Source: Trichostrongylus colubriformis
Lineage: Eukaryota; Nematoda; Chromadorea; Rhabditida; Trichostrongylidae
DNA length: 64,000 nucleotides
Assembly: GCA_963978905.1 (NCBI GenBank)
Contig: OZ022260.1
Location: forward strand, 2,407,725 to 2,471,724
Direction: 5' to 3'
Under the pieces are notes generated by a model that was given only the letters and a program-made list of their open reading frames with translations, was not told the DNA's origin and did no database searches. Shown in pieces: positions 52,529-64,000 of the stretch. The position numbers were made by a program, and so were the translations under genes. How positions within the stretch are numbered: position 1 is the stretch's first letter; each line of letters begins with the position of its first letter.

Positions 52529-52539
52529 AGTGCAACTGT

Positions 52540-52950
52540 GGAAAATACTTTAGGATCTTTAGACAGAACCAAGATGTACGACACTACTGTCGTCTTCCGT
52601 TGATATATTACCCCGGTGAGCCACAGGATCCTTATTTCTGACCCCACTATGTGATAGCGATTTCTCAATTTTTTTTGTCTGCATCCTTCTGTTTTCCTAA
52701 TGGAAATTCCTAATTGCAGGAAAAATGTGAGAGCTTCCGAAATGCTAGTAATATACTGCTTTTTATCTATGCAGTAAGCCAAAAACAAGTTTTTAGCTTT
52801 CGAGATAGGCAAGCCCTTGGTACGTTCCGCTCCCCACCACTTCACGAATATTCGACAGGCATAAGGATATGCTTCGCAGGTTGCGTTAGATCGATGAGAG
52901 CTTAGTAAGGATTTTATGGATTCTGCCACGCGTGGTAATCCGCAATGCAA
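52540..52950 (-). pseudogene. Fragment resembling the N-terminal domain of a tyrosine recombinase
   Basis: The open minus-strand frame reads ESIKSLLSSHRSNATCEAYP, ACRIFVKWWGAE, LPISKAKNLFLAYCIDKKQY and ISEALTFFLQLGIS. The layout (Ser/Thr start, Tyr, Phe-x-x-Trp, Leu-Pro, a YL-like helix, then a helical repeat) resembles the SAM-like core-binding domain of tyrosine recombinases found in Crypton or DIRS-type elements. No catalytic Arg-His-Arg-Tyr domain is seen nearby, so it would be a fragment. Confidence 0.35.
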
Positions 52951-52999
52951 CGCTGTCTCACACAGCTAGCCTGCTTCCTTCCAGAGCGGTCTTGAAAAA

Positions 53000-53680
53000 C
53001 ACTAATGCAAGGCGGGTGGGTGTCAACTCGAGGACAGGATGAGACCTGGACTGAGATCAGAGGACACGAAAACATCAACGTCCCTCCAAAACATGTCTGT
53101 CATCGAGTAATGTGAGGAATGGTGGAATATAATTCCTCACATGGTATTGTACGGTAAACAATACCCTCGAGGACGAAATGTCTCCCCAGAAGTCAATTAG
53201 CAGCACTTCTCCGTAGCTATTCTGAATTCAGGAACCAGCGGTCAACCTTTTCAGCGTTAAATTGCACTACTTCTGGTGGAGCTCCTCCAATTTTGCAGAA
53301 GGCAGAGTTTTTCAACGGATCTAAGGTTAAGCAATGAAGTGTGACGACTGTCGAAAACTTTTGATTGGGCCATGATGATAAAGGCATGGTTACAGTTGTG
53401 GGATCTTCAGAAACGCTATCAGATGATTGATTGGGGGTACATAAAATTGGGGGTACATACATGACACATATAATTGACCTTCGTTTTTTCTGAGAGATCC
53501 TACAATTGCCAAAAAAGGATCGAGTATCTCGCGTACTACTGATGGTGCAGCCTATGTGCAGGCCTAGAGGTACTCTTCAATTTCGCTCGGAAAAGCTAGC
53601 CAATGACATACAGAAACGAAGTCTTGCAATTGACATGCAGTAAAAGTATATATTAGTCTCATAAGCTATACTCAAGCAAA
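53000..53680. other. Part of the foreign segment in unit B, nothing identified
   Basis: Only a small hairpin (TGTGAGGAAT and ATTCCTCACA around 53112-53140) is visible. An 81-codon minus-strand frame at 53217-53462 shows no domain. Confidence 0.4.
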
Positions 53681-53689
53681 GATTTCTGC

Positions 53690-53810
53690 AGGGGCCGCAC
53701 GGTGTGGTGGATAAAACAATGGACGGTTCTCATTTGAGCGGTAGGTTTGTGATCGGATCCTGACAGTGGAAACATTTTGCGTTTTTTTTCAGTTTTTTGA
53801 TATGTTTTTT
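53690..53810 (+). repeat. tRNA-derived SINE-like sequence
   Basis: GGTGTGGTGGATAAAAC (A-box-like) and GGTTTGTGATCGGATCCTG (B-box-like) are followed by ACATTTTGCGTTTTTTTTC. Head and tail layout match the unit at 37.65 kb. Confidence 0.4.
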
Positions 53811-54321
53811 GCTTCTTTATCCAAAAATATGTCTTTATGTACCAAATGACTGTTTCGCTGTCGCCATGCCAGATTGACCTTGATCACGAGTTTCCAGCGA
53901 ATTTGGAGATTCTTGGACACGCAGGAGTTCGTAGCGCTATAAGTTCGCTTTTTTTTTGCTAAATGTGTGTCATCTCCATGTTCTGCGCCTCAAAATGCCC
54001 TTGGGTACACAATTCTAGCCAAATCCAAATTTTGATTCAACATGAGTGCTCAACACTGCAACATGAGTGTCACGCTAAAACGATAAAGTCACCTACCGCG
54101 AGTCAAACAAGAAAAGCAGTCAGCATTTCATGATATGTGATATCGTCGCCTGAGCAGTTCGAACCCCTAGGCATGAACATCGAATCTTGCGCGAAAACGT
54201 CTCTAAACGGGAAGCCACTGCCAAAACCACTGCGAGCTGGTTCAAAAATGTAGGATCACTTATGGTAACTGTTAAACGAAGTAGAGAATGCTGATAGGAG
54301 GTGCACAGGTCAATGGGCTTG

Positions 54322-54432
54322 CAGTGGTTGGATGGCCGAATGGCTTGGGGGATGGATTGGCATTGGCACGGTGGAGGAGATGTTTGTGGTTCAAGTCCCA
54401 TCAACGTTTTCGCTTTGGCATTTTTTTAAATT
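54322..54432 (+). repeat. tRNA-derived SINE-like sequence
   Basis: The unit has GGATGGCCGAATGGCTTGGG (A box of Ser/Leu tRNA type) and a perfect B-box-like GTGGTTCAAGTCCC about 60 nt later. The tail is CGCTTTGGCATTTTTTTAAA. This is the clearest Pol III-type head of the four similar units. Confidence 0.55.
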
Positions 54433-55124
54433 TTCTTTGTCCAGCACTATACTATTTGCGCACATGCAAAATGACTGCAGTTTTCGTCGCTGGTACACGA
54501 AAGTGACCTCATTTGCAAGCTTTCAGTGGTTGAAGTGTTTGGACCCTTTGGCGCCTCTAGCAACAGTGCCAAGCGTTTTCCTGCGAAACTAGTGTGATAT
54601 TCGTGCTCAGGAGACTCATCTAGCCCTAGATACAAAATACTATCCAAATTGAGATGTTGATCCAAACTCGAGACAGTGGGGTGGGCATGGGCACACAGTC
54701 ACTGCTCTACTTGTACAGACGAATAACTTACAGCCTCGATTGAATGCAGTGGGGCATGTGCAGAAACAACGCATTCCAAGTGAACTGCACCTAGCAACAC
54801 CATGCGAAGGCAAAAGATAGCAGATATTTCTTTATATCGTCTAGCCAGCTCCTTTCGTTGAGTGCTCTTTACTATGGCAGTAGTAGTACTATTAGTCGCC
54901 CAATTTTTCGAGTTTGTGCCCAAATCACGATAGGCTGAAAACTTGTCGTCTGGAGTGGCTCGACCCCCTGAGCATGAATATCACAAGTACTTCGCGGGAA
55001 AACGCCTAGTTCCCCTGTTATGAGCGTTGGCAGGTCCAAACCAATCATTCGCTTAGTACGCAAAAATACTGGAGATAACGGTTCCCTGGTAGAATAAAAA
55101 CTGATTTTGCACATATTTTGCACG

Positions 55125-55240
55125 TATGGTCTTACATGAGCACAAATGGATGAAAACTAGAAAAATGCAAAAATTTGTCCTCAGTGGGGACCGAACCATC
55201 AACTATTTTCTGGGCCACCCAAAACCATTTAGCCAAATTT
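55125..55240 (-). repeat. tRNA-derived SINE-like sequence
   Basis: The minus strand has GGTTTTGGGTGGCCCAG and the B-box-like GATGGTTCGGTCCCCAC, then AAATTTTTGCATTTTTC. The tail agrees with the other units of this group. Confidence 0.4.
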
Positions 55241-55635
55241 GAGACCGGTTTTTTGCTTCATGTATGTGACCCTATAAAATGCAAAAAACCGTTTTGAGAA
55301 AGTTCACCATGAGCTGATGGGCCTTCCGTGTAAGTGCCTATGAACGCTGGCAGGCTCAAGAATTGGACCTTTAAAACGCTCAGTCATGATAACGAAGAGT
55401 AGCCTGGTGCTTTAAAAGTATTTACTGCAGTAATTTTCATATTCAAATGCTTAAGAACCCCGAAACTGTGAATACAACTTTTGAAAAAATTCGTCCTGAT
55501 CGAACCATCGACCCCTTTTTGGAATTCGTGGGGCCCTTCAAGAAAATGAAGATTTGTCATACGTTTCACCCGCACATGTACCTTTTTTCATCTATGTACC
55601 CGCACATGATGTATAAGACGTTTCCATAGGCCACT

Positions 55636-55775
55636 TTATTCCCTGAAAGACCTCCATTGCTTGTCGGGTTATCACTTGTTTGCGTGAAACTTCGCATGCT
55701 GCCCTTATTACCAAAATACAACATGAATGTATGGATAGTGAAGAGACTCATTTTTCTGTGCACTATTCTTCCAAG
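55636..55775. mobile_element. Half copy of family 1 foldback MITE
   Basis: This is a right arm only, with TTGCGTGAAACTTCGCATGC, AAAATACAACATGAATGTAT and a degenerate end TTTCTGTGCACTATTCTTCC. It lies at the right border of the about 5-kb segment inserted in duplicate unit B. Confidence 0.6.
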
Positions 55776-57829
55776 TTAGGAATGCCAGCAAGCTGACGCA
55801 GGGTGAATGGAAGTTAAGCACTTCTCAGTTCCTAGAAAAATAGCCGTCAGTACGCTTACTCTGTACGGAGACTGAATACGATCTCTTTTCGAGTAAAAAT
55901 ACATTTATTTCACATTTTCCCACGCAATTTCACTGAGGAATACCGTTCACCTTTATTTCCTTGATGCAAGTTTGGATCTTAGAACTCATTACTGTCATCT
56001 GCTGGTACGATCCTCCCTCTCCTATACGATCCCACTACGAGGGATCCTCGACTCTCGGTGTACACTGACTTGGGTTGACCGCATTCGAAAAGTCTATCCT
56101 GCGCCTAATGAATTTAGATTTCATCTTTTCTCGAAAATTCTTCGAGGAGTAGTCTTTGTAGACACAGTGATATATCAAAACAATACATTGCGAGATGGTT
56201 GACGCTTCGCCCCTTGTCACACTTGAAGTGATATGCTAGTGGTACACCAACGAGAAACACGTTGAGAAATCACCGAACTCTCACGGATAAGGTTTTTGAA
56301 TGTACTCGATATTCAGCTATAGTTAGTTCACGACGAAGAGAAGGGAAGGGAGATCGCGAGCTACACACGAACAGAACCATATCTACAGATATTTGCAGTC
56401 GAGCTATTATTCAGGCCTGAAATCCGTAGGGATCTTCACTTTTACCCTCATCCTATGTTGACAGCAAAACACTGGGGCACCTATCTGCTCACTCAAGAGA
56501 GAGATCCTCCCTGTGATGCAATTCGTTTGTCAGCAAATTCTTCCTGCTGCCACACACTTGTTCACTCTCTCATGAAACCTTTATTTAAGGCAGGCAAAAG
56601 AGTGGAACTGAATCTAGGAAGAACGAAAAAACCGACAACTTGGTTCCGGGACACAGGCTTGCCGACGATTGGAAACTGCAGCGTGCCCGGATGCCACCCG
56701 TTCCCCCACTCCACTCTTTATGAAAACGGTAGTCTGATCTTCGATCACGTGCAAGTATCCGACTCAGGAATGTACTCCCTCGATGGGGTTGAGGTGCGTA
56801 CTCATTTCGTTTATGCATAGATTTGCTTCTATACTAAAGTTATGCCTGACCTTGTAGACTGATACACAGACATGTGCCTCTTCATCGTCACACAGAAATT
56901 GAGCAGTTCCAATGAATTCTCTCGTTGCAGAACGTGAACTATGTGCATGGCCACGGCTACGTAGGGCTTGGCGCTAAAGAGGAAATCGTTTTAGCCGTTT
57001 ATAAGCCACGCGTTTTTCTGTCTGGATGATGTTTGTTGAAGCTTATATTTCTTTTTTTTGCAAATATGTGCATTTCTTGATGAATAAATTGTCACCGGCC
57101 GAGACAATCTTTCGAGCAGACCATTAATCACCTCTGTTTGCAGATTTTGAGAGCACGTTCTATGAATTTCGGGCCCATTTTTTTACAGTCTGGAATCAAA
57201 CTGCCACCAATGATAAAAGATTAATCGGAATCATATTCGCTGTGCGAACGTCTCCTCCAATGGTTTTCCTGATGGTGGTTCTTGTGGTTGTAATAATCGT
57301 ATGCCCCCCAAAAAGGTAGTGAGGAGTTGGGGACGCCTACTAAAGCAAATGACAAGAGCATATCTTCTAGTCGCAGTTCAACCTTTATTTTTTCCATTGG
57401 CATTCCGATCTGCTCCAAGAGTAGGATCGAGTACAGCTGCTGGAACGCTTACCACGATGTCATGCAGATACATTGATAACTGCTTCATTTTTACATCAGC
57501 ACAGTCCGCGATGAGCGTTTTCGTTTAACGAACCAGCAGTCGCGGTACATAAAAGTCGTACAAGATAGGTCTCACAACAAGGTTGGCTTCCCACCTGAAC
57601 ACATAGGGGAAAGTGTCCGATGGCATGCTCAGTGTGATGTGGTACAGAAGATCTAGGGTGCTATCGCAGTGAGGGAGGCATCTTATAAAAGTTGCATATC
57701 TAAGCATCTTGGAAAGATCTATGAGGGGTCAATCTGCACATTGAGGCGTATACTTCTGCCTAAGCCTTAATGGAGGATAGAAGTAGTTACTTTCTCCCTT
57801 TATGCCTGGGTAAAAATAATGTTCATGGT

Positions 57830-58564
57830 GGGACGCCCCCCCCCCCTCCTCCCATCTTGATTCACGCCACATCTGCACATTCTGCTGTGAAACATGCAGT
57901 TGTTAGGAGCATGTTCAAGACGGCTGCAAATGTATGCACTAACCCGGCAGAGCGACGAGAATCCTTACGCCTAGCTTCTGACATAGCTGCATCTAATGGC
58001 TATGCTGTATCAGGACAATGTGATAGAATTCGCAGTGAGCACCGTAGTGTTCCACGTCTGAATAAGGTTCCACTGTGTGTACCTTTCTTCTCTGATAGAT
58101 TTGCATCTGCATTCGGAGATGCCTCGCTCGAGGGCAACTGGACGATGATGTTATCATAGTGAGTATCCTTAATGGCAATATCAAAAGCCAACTCGTGCGA
58201 AACAGGCTTTACGACAAGCGATGCATATCAGAGAGCTGTATTACATGTCCGTAGGTCCGTATGGTAAAATTGGGAATTCAAAATCGGCGTGATCTATTTG
58301 ATTAAATCTCAGAGATGTAACGCAGCGTGCATTGGGAAGACTGGGAGAGAACTAGGAATACATATTCAGAAACACCTCACTGACAAAAAATGTCGTAGCG
58401 TAGGAACACCTTTAGAGAAGCATATGATCGAGGAGCATGGCGAAAACGATTTTGATGTGAAGCGCGGACTTTTGGCATATGAGACTGAGATTTGCGCCAG
58501 AAAGGTGCTTGAGGCATTTTGGATTTCCGCAAGAAATCCAAATAAATACGAACAACCGCAATGA
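57830..58564 (+). mobile_element. Fragment of a Penelope-type retroelement with GIY-YIG endonuclease
   Basis: An upstream part reads HSAVKHAVVRSMFKTAANVC and ERRESLRLASDIAASNGYA, the linker after reverse transcriptase in Penelope-like elements. A frame change leads to LVRNRLYDKRCISESC and CP. The final frame carries the GIY-YIG nuclease (VIYLIKSQRCNAACIGKTGR, then EKHMIEEHGENDF and ETEICARKVLEAFWI), ending at the stop at 58564. The reverse-transcriptase core is absent, so this is a 5'-truncated copy with frameshifts. Confidence 0.72.
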
Positions 58565-58649
58565 GTGGCTATTTGTCACAAATGACCTCTCGCCATTTGC
58601 ACCGCATTGCGAGCCCTGATCTAAAATGGGAGACGTGAATGTTCCAAAC

Positions 58650-61600
58650 TATACTATACATGTATAAGGACAGCATGGCACCCTTCACACAAAACCGATA
58701 ATTTCGACCATTTTCGATTCTGGCCCTGCCCGCATCGTTGCGTGAGTGTCCGTAAGCTGCACCTACCTTTTACTTTTGATCTTCATTTTCACGTTTCCAG
58801 ACCTTTCCGGAACCACATTACGAATATGTTTTAAGCTTCGCACAACACCGCAAAAGTCCCGCATTCCAAGGAATTTTGTCTCACTTAGATGGCTCTAGCT
58901 ATTACTGAGCACCCCACTTCTCACCGGATCTTTTAGATTCGAAATGCAAATTCTGTTGCGAGCACCAGTCGATGTTTGCACTCTGTGCTGAGCGGGCGGG
59001 TCTCTGCTCACTTTAGGTATGTTCAAGATAGCTTGGAAGCTATTCGTATCTACCAATATTTATCCCATTTTATATGCCGCGTTGAGAGCCACTAATGAAA
59101 TTTCGTTTCGAAGACTGCCAGTTTGGGGCGCCCGTCCACTACGCACGGCTGACCTTACTCCATCTCTTCCCATGCTTGCGCCATTTTGGAACCTGATTAA
59201 CAATTTTCTGTTTTGGGACCAAGTATTCCAGTGCACGCTCCGTCAGTAGGCGGAGCTTAGCTTAGTTCATGGGTGCTCCTTACTTCCTGTCCCATGCCTC
59301 ATCCCTTTTCGACTCCATCTCCACCGGTCGTTTTAGTGTAATTCTTTAGTGTAATTCCTAATTTTTGACCACTGCCTTTACTTACACCAGATTCTTCACA
59401 GTTTCTCCGAGAAAATCGATGGAGCATTTACAACGTTGCTTGCGATTAGATACCATGCATGCGCCACCACTCGAGCACGACAGTGGCTCACGAAAGTAAT
59501 CTTGAACTTTCTGGGACTGAGTTGCCTTCAATACTACGCTGTTTCTTAACGAGGGCAACGCACATCAAGAGTGCAGTGAAATCGTAAAGCAACGTTCACA
59601 GGTCTTGACCTCGGTTGAGGTCATTGAGTTCGACTGAAGAATGGCATCACAAAGTTTAAAAGAGCGCCAGGAGCAACAAAAAAATACTCGAAGTGGGAAG
59701 GCATCTTCTCTGTGAGCAAACAAACACTTAAGTTCAGAAGAGATATCTCAGGCGAAGCACCCATTTAAAAACCTGGCCTTGGGTCTTTATCTTGCACCCG
59801 GTACGCTGCCATTCACTGGGCAAGTTGACCTCATTCTGAGGGAGCGTATCGTGACCATGAAGTGGCGTTACCTTATCGGCACCTCTGTATACCCTCCCTC
59901 CTTCTAGGCGTCCAAAAGTGGAGCGGTCTATCGAATGACGTTCAACTAGTTCAGGGCACACAATAAATTTTATTCAAAGGAGTGAAGTTTACCAGCAACT
60001 TGGTTGCGGCTTTGAGAAGAAAACCATATGAAGAAACATTGCCAAGATGCCAAGATCTATCGAGTGTCGAACTTGGATATTCACCCGGAAGGTTTCACAG
60101 CGTTTTCCGGTATAGTTCAATGAGCAATGGCATATCGTTTTGCCGTCTTTGATAAAGCATGTATCGCCGTGCTGGCATGATACATTATAACAAGGATCCT
60201 GAAAATGATACATGCGAATAAGGATGCGAGTGAGCTCAATGAATGAGTTGTAAAGACAAGAACAAGTGTATAGTTTCCAGAGAAATTTCTTCGCTGTGCA
60301 ATTTTTACTACAAATAGACAGGTATATAGCGATAAAACAGCGGCATAAGTTTTGCCAACGTCGAGCACCTTCTGGGACCTTATGTTCCCTGGATATCTCT
60401 CGCTCGCAGTCAATGGCTTTATAACATGGAAGCACATTTTACGTTGTATAAAGAATGCCCAGCGCTAGGTAGCATGCCATCTGGCAAAAAAGTCGGTTCT
60501 CACAACGATCGCCATTACTTTTCAGGTCTGCTCCACTTGATGCTCGCTGAAATATGTGCAACGCATCATCGAAACCCACACTACACAGTCTTGTGTAGAT
60601 ATCCTTCAGTGTCTCGTCAGCAACTAAAGCTGATGTGCAAATAGTAGAAAATTCCACTACAGATTTTTTTCAAAAAATTAATAGTAGGCAGATTTGTTGC
60701 TGAAGGAGCCCACATTTTGACAATGCTTTCCAAAAAATCCAGGCTGGCAAAGGCAGAACGAGTGATGTTCTTGCACCACGCACGTTCCGTTGTTCTCACA
60801 TATCCATCCAGCACATGGATCGATCTTTGTTTCACAGTTTGCTCCGGTGAACTCTGAAATCCTCAAGGTTTTTGATACGGTAGTGGAAAGCAAGGACAAC
60901 TAAAAATCGAGAAATGCCTACCGCTTTGACAGCCACATGAGTAGCCGTCGGCAAATTTTTCAACACATGTCCCATTATTAAGACAGGGCTCCAGCTGGCA
61001 ATATGTGATACTCTCCTCGCAGTGTTCACCTGAATTCGGTTCAAGTGTGTTGTGGTGTTCAAGTTGTACCTACAGTGTTCGTGGCTGGCGCACGCTCGAG
61101 GCGACTGAGCGCAACTTAAGTTGGCAACACTGTGAAGGATAAATGCTCGGCGCATTAACAAGTTGTGTGATGTTCTGCTTATTTTTACATAAACACCTCG
61201 AAGCTAAACTCTCAATACCAAGCCTGATCTGTAGCGGGAGCGAAATGCTGGTATCAGAAAGGGGCACGCCGCTAACAAATGATGCTAGGTGTTTTCGAAA
61301 TTGCAGCGCTCTCTAGCATTGTCGTCGTAACACGTTTCGTAGGACACCTTGAATGCACATTCGTCAAGTTACTCACCTCGATGTTTCGAGCCACAATCAC
61401 AAATTCGCGTGCTCGGTAGTTCACCTCGACATTTATGGTCATGTTGACAGGGGTTGGAATCTTGGCAGAGATCCAGCGGAGCTTCGCAATATTGACCTCA
61501 AAAAATTGCAATATCGCTCTGTCCACTTCGTTGACCAATTTCAAGCTCCTGCCGCAGTCTAGTGCACTACGCATCCAAACTGGGCACGTCTTCACCTGGT

Positions 61601-64000
61601 TTTTATCTACCATGTGATACGAAATGGGGTACTTGCGCTAACCCCACCTACTTTATTTAGGCCACACCCACTAGAAAGGTCTGTCCACTAGAAACAACTT
61701 ATTTTGGAAAATTCTGCCCTCCGTTTACTTCTTTAACCGTCATGGAACCTAACACTGCTCATAGGTTCCAGGAAAACCCCGCCATTCAGAGTGCGCATTG
61801 TTCACCAGTTCGAATTCCTATCCGAGCGGTTTGTTTGCCGTTGTAGTAGTTCCCTTAGCATCATTGGTGGCTGTTCTGCTTCCCTCAATCTTAAAACCCT
61901 CGAATTATCCGAACATATTACGTAATTGCTTTGGACCAGGTTTTGACACACCCTGTGAATTTTCTGCCAAAGTTTGTAGTTATAAGGTCTAGGTGAAGGA
62001 CAAATGAAGGTAGTATTCATTCAAATAACTGCTTCGACTAACATTCATCCCACACTCACCAGTCCATCCGGCAGTGCATCTACAGCTTATCTTGCCGCTC
62101 TTCTGTATACAGCTCCCTTGCTGACATGGATTTTGGGCAGTGCATTCGTCTATTTGGCTCTGAACACTCAGCTTTATTCATTTTATGCAACAGCAACATC
62201 AACATCAACATTATCTTTGGTTTTATTCAAATTACAATATTTGGAGCGGCTATTCACATTTTAGTTCATCATTACCACTACTCTGGTACTATTTAAATAT
62301 CAGTTTTTAGTTGCGGTTGTAAATATATTTTATTTCCTTGAATCGTAGCTGTATGTATAGTGACCAACACACTCCGAACCATTTCTCAGTCGCCAGACAG
62401 TGTAATATAAAGTCAGTTTGGAACATGGTCGATGACATACATTGTCAATACGCTATTTTAGACTGTTGTCGCTCTCGAGCTGCGTTATAGCTAACGCGAT
62501 AGCGACAGTTGCAGCGTACCGTAACGTAGGGCTTGCGAAAACCACATTCACCATCAGTGATGGCTGTGCCGCAGCCTCTGCCCAGTTTTATTTTTTCTTG
62601 AACACTTTTCAAACATTTCCTTGGTCGTAGGTCTTTGCACGTTCTCTGCGAAGACTTCTCGAGAGAATGTTACCGTCTTCTTAGTTTTATCTTCTTCTTC
62701 TCAGTCTTCTTAGTTGCCTCGATTACTTCCTTAAATTTGACTGCTTTTATTTCTTGGAAGTTGTGATCTCGTGATATACATACTTCTGATCCACTCTACT
62801 ACCCCTCCCATCTTACTGCCCCTCACAGGTGCAGTGATGTGATATTGTGTCGTCGTGACATACTCCGCCAGCTCTACGTCATATTGTACATATGAAGACG
62901 TTAGTGGTGAAAGAGATCGGAATAGAGCACAATAAAAACGAGAATAGTGTATCAAAAGATTTTTCACCTACTTCACACAGTGGGCCTGTGAATCCTGGCT
63001 TGCAATAGCAGAAATAACCATTCAGCAGTGGCATACAACTACCGCCATTTTGACAAACTACCCTCTTACATGGATCGTTCACCTCTTCGCAAGTGGCTCC
63101 AGTAAATCTGAAATTTGTATAATAGCAACGCTCTCGTTGGTGAGCTGCTCTTTCTGATCACGCTATGTATGACCCTTTTCTTTGGGATCACGAAATTTCA
63201 CAGTAAATTTCGGTTTTAGCCAGCTATAATTACGAACCCAAAGAGCAGAGTACTCTCGACTGGGGAAACCAACCGGCAGTGGAATGTTAGTACTTCAGGT
63301 ATTCTATACTGAGTCCGTGTATTTACCTGTGCACTTTTAGAATCGCTTATTGTGTTCAAAGCGGGCAACAAAAAGCTACGCGCGTATACAGTGATAAGAT
63401 AGTTTAGGCTGCTTTCTCTCACCTAGACCCGCAGCTACAAGTGGGTGGGTCTTTACTGTGCACCACGCAAGTGCCACCATTCCTGCACAAGTATTGATTT
63501 TCAGTAGAAACACAGCTGATATGTGATCGGCATTCCTGACCTACCCAGCCTAAAGAAGAAATGAGGATCATTAACAGATAAGGCATTATTTGGCCGTTAC
63601 TTTGCTGCAAGAGTTTCAAATTATGGAAAAGCACGGGAGTTCTACCTTCTTCACATCGGCATGAATACCCAAGGCTTGTCTGGTTGTCTGGAATGCATTC
63701 TCCATGGGGGCCACAGTTGTGGTTTCGGCACGGATTCCATCGACATTTTCCTACAACTCCATCCACTGCACATGCGCACTCATGCTGTGCCACGCTCGCA
63801 TTGCGACCAATGACAAGGATACACCTGTGATCAGGTTCGCAGGTTGGGCACATATTTGGGTCCTCCACCTCACAGAAATGACTCTTCGAGAAACCTGGAA
63901 CATTCAGTAATTCTTTCCATGATGTATGGTTGAGCTGCATTCATACTCGGCGACGAATCGTTACGATCGGGATTGTCATTACACAGATCTTCGAACGGAT
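58650..64000 (-). CDS. Partial second copy of the EGF gene (paralogue), open at the right edge
   Basis: Exons 63894-63646, 63549-63423, 63107-62968, 62149-62060, 61496-61377, 61029-60922, 60853-60714 and 60198-60085 reproduce the lengths 249, 127, 140, 90, 120, 108, 140 and 114 nt of the first gene with moderate sequence change. Examples are FTGATCEEVNDPC, DECTAQNPCQQGSC and CYNVSCQHGDTC. All eight are open and keep phase. The array exon is present once instead of 16 times. The following exon (about 59.4-59.5 kb) has lost its first Cys and has a 1-nt deletion. The EGF exon matching 12416-12300 is absent, and similarity ends near 58.65 kb before the pentraxin part. It is therefore a 3'-truncated duplicate whose 5' part lies beyond 64000. 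Confidence 0.75.
59399..59515 (-). pseudogene. Damaged EGF exon of the paralogue
   Basis: This stretch matches exon 11721-11596 of the first gene (shared SCS/LNGG-C, MVSNR, CKCSI), with the same GTGTAAG donor region. It lacks the segment carrying the first cysteine and has one base fewer near the 3' end (GGAGAAACTGTG against GGAGTAACCTGTG), so the frame runs to a stop. The paralogue therefore has no intact path to a normal C-terminus within the window. Confidence 0.7.

Larger units (their letters stand above)
50564..57029 (+). pseudogene. Unit B copy of the Ig-like gene, split by a 5-kb insertion
   Basis: The first exon 50564-50635 (MRTGLLLLIVTSYALAALYR) is intact, as are the Ig exon (about 56552-56793, TWFRDTGLPTIGNC, DSGMYSLDGVE) and the last exon 56931-57029 (NVNYVHGHGYVGLGA, stop). 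The second exon near 56400 lacks one base relative to unit A, which shifts the frame into a TGA, unless another acceptor is used. About 5 kb of foreign DNA (50760-55780) lies in the first intron. It could still be expressed in an altered form, but most likely it is a dying paralogue. Confidence 0.6.
48206..57400 (+). repeat. Duplicated locus, unit B, interrupted
   Basis: It matches unit A from 48206 to about 50755 and again from about 55780 to 57400. The 5-kb segment between has no counterpart in unit A. It contains the 52.0-kb MITE, a recombinase-like exon and three SINE-like units. Unit B lacks the Tc1 element. Confidence 0.85.

Noticed and set aside
51927..52530. Several overlapping Arg/Ser-rich open frames
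   Set aside because: They arise from the short internal repeats of the 52.0-kb MITE.
58650..64000. Right-end EGF cluster as an uncollapsed haplotype of the 10.7-18.7-kb segment
   Set aside because: Same contig, many exon substitutions, one versus sixteen array units, a missing exon and frame damage fit a diverged paralogue better, though long reads would settle it.

Overview
The window is eukaryotic DNA, almost certainly from a nematode and probably a clade V (strongylid-type) worm. Exons are short, GT-AG introns are often about 50 nt, one likely start lies just behind a spliced-leader-type acceptor, and there is a decayed cuticle collagen. Mariner, Tc1, RTE-type and Penelope-type elements and many foldback MITEs fill the introns and spacers. 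The species is inference.

The left half (about 1 to 33.65 kb, minus strand) holds one large extracellular multidomain gene. I could follow 54 exons in continuous reading phase, from a signal-peptide exon at 33652 to an exon ending at 969. Together they encode about 2,366 residues, and the gene runs off the left edge. Module order is signal peptide, short N-terminal region, C-type lectin fold, LDLa-like segment, sushi domains, EGF pair, more sushi domains, a 306-nt HYR-like exon, a long EGF run, a pentraxin fold and a HYR domain. This resembles the SVEP1-type adhesion architecture with a nematode lectin head. Inside the EGF run, one phase-0 114-nt exon with its tiny intron is repeated 16 times (12658-15303).

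The right end (about 58.65-64.0 kb, minus strand) is a second, 3'-truncated copy of the EGF part of that gene. It runs out of the window on the right. Eight exons match in length, but the amplified exon is single and the last exon is damaged.

Between them, 41.85-57.4 kb (plus strand) carries a tandem duplication of a small gene locus. Unit A (41.85-47.2 kb) looks intact: signal-peptide exon, membrane exon, then a secreted Ig-like protein. Unit B (48.2-57.4 kb) is decayed and split by about 5 kb of foreign DNA. A Tc1 element sits in unit A at a site that is empty in unit B.

The remaining spacers (33.7-41.8, 47.2-48.2, 50.8-55.8 and 57.4-58.6 kb) hold foldback elements, SINE-like tRNA-derived sequences, a collagen relic, retroelement fragments and little that looks like host coding sequence.
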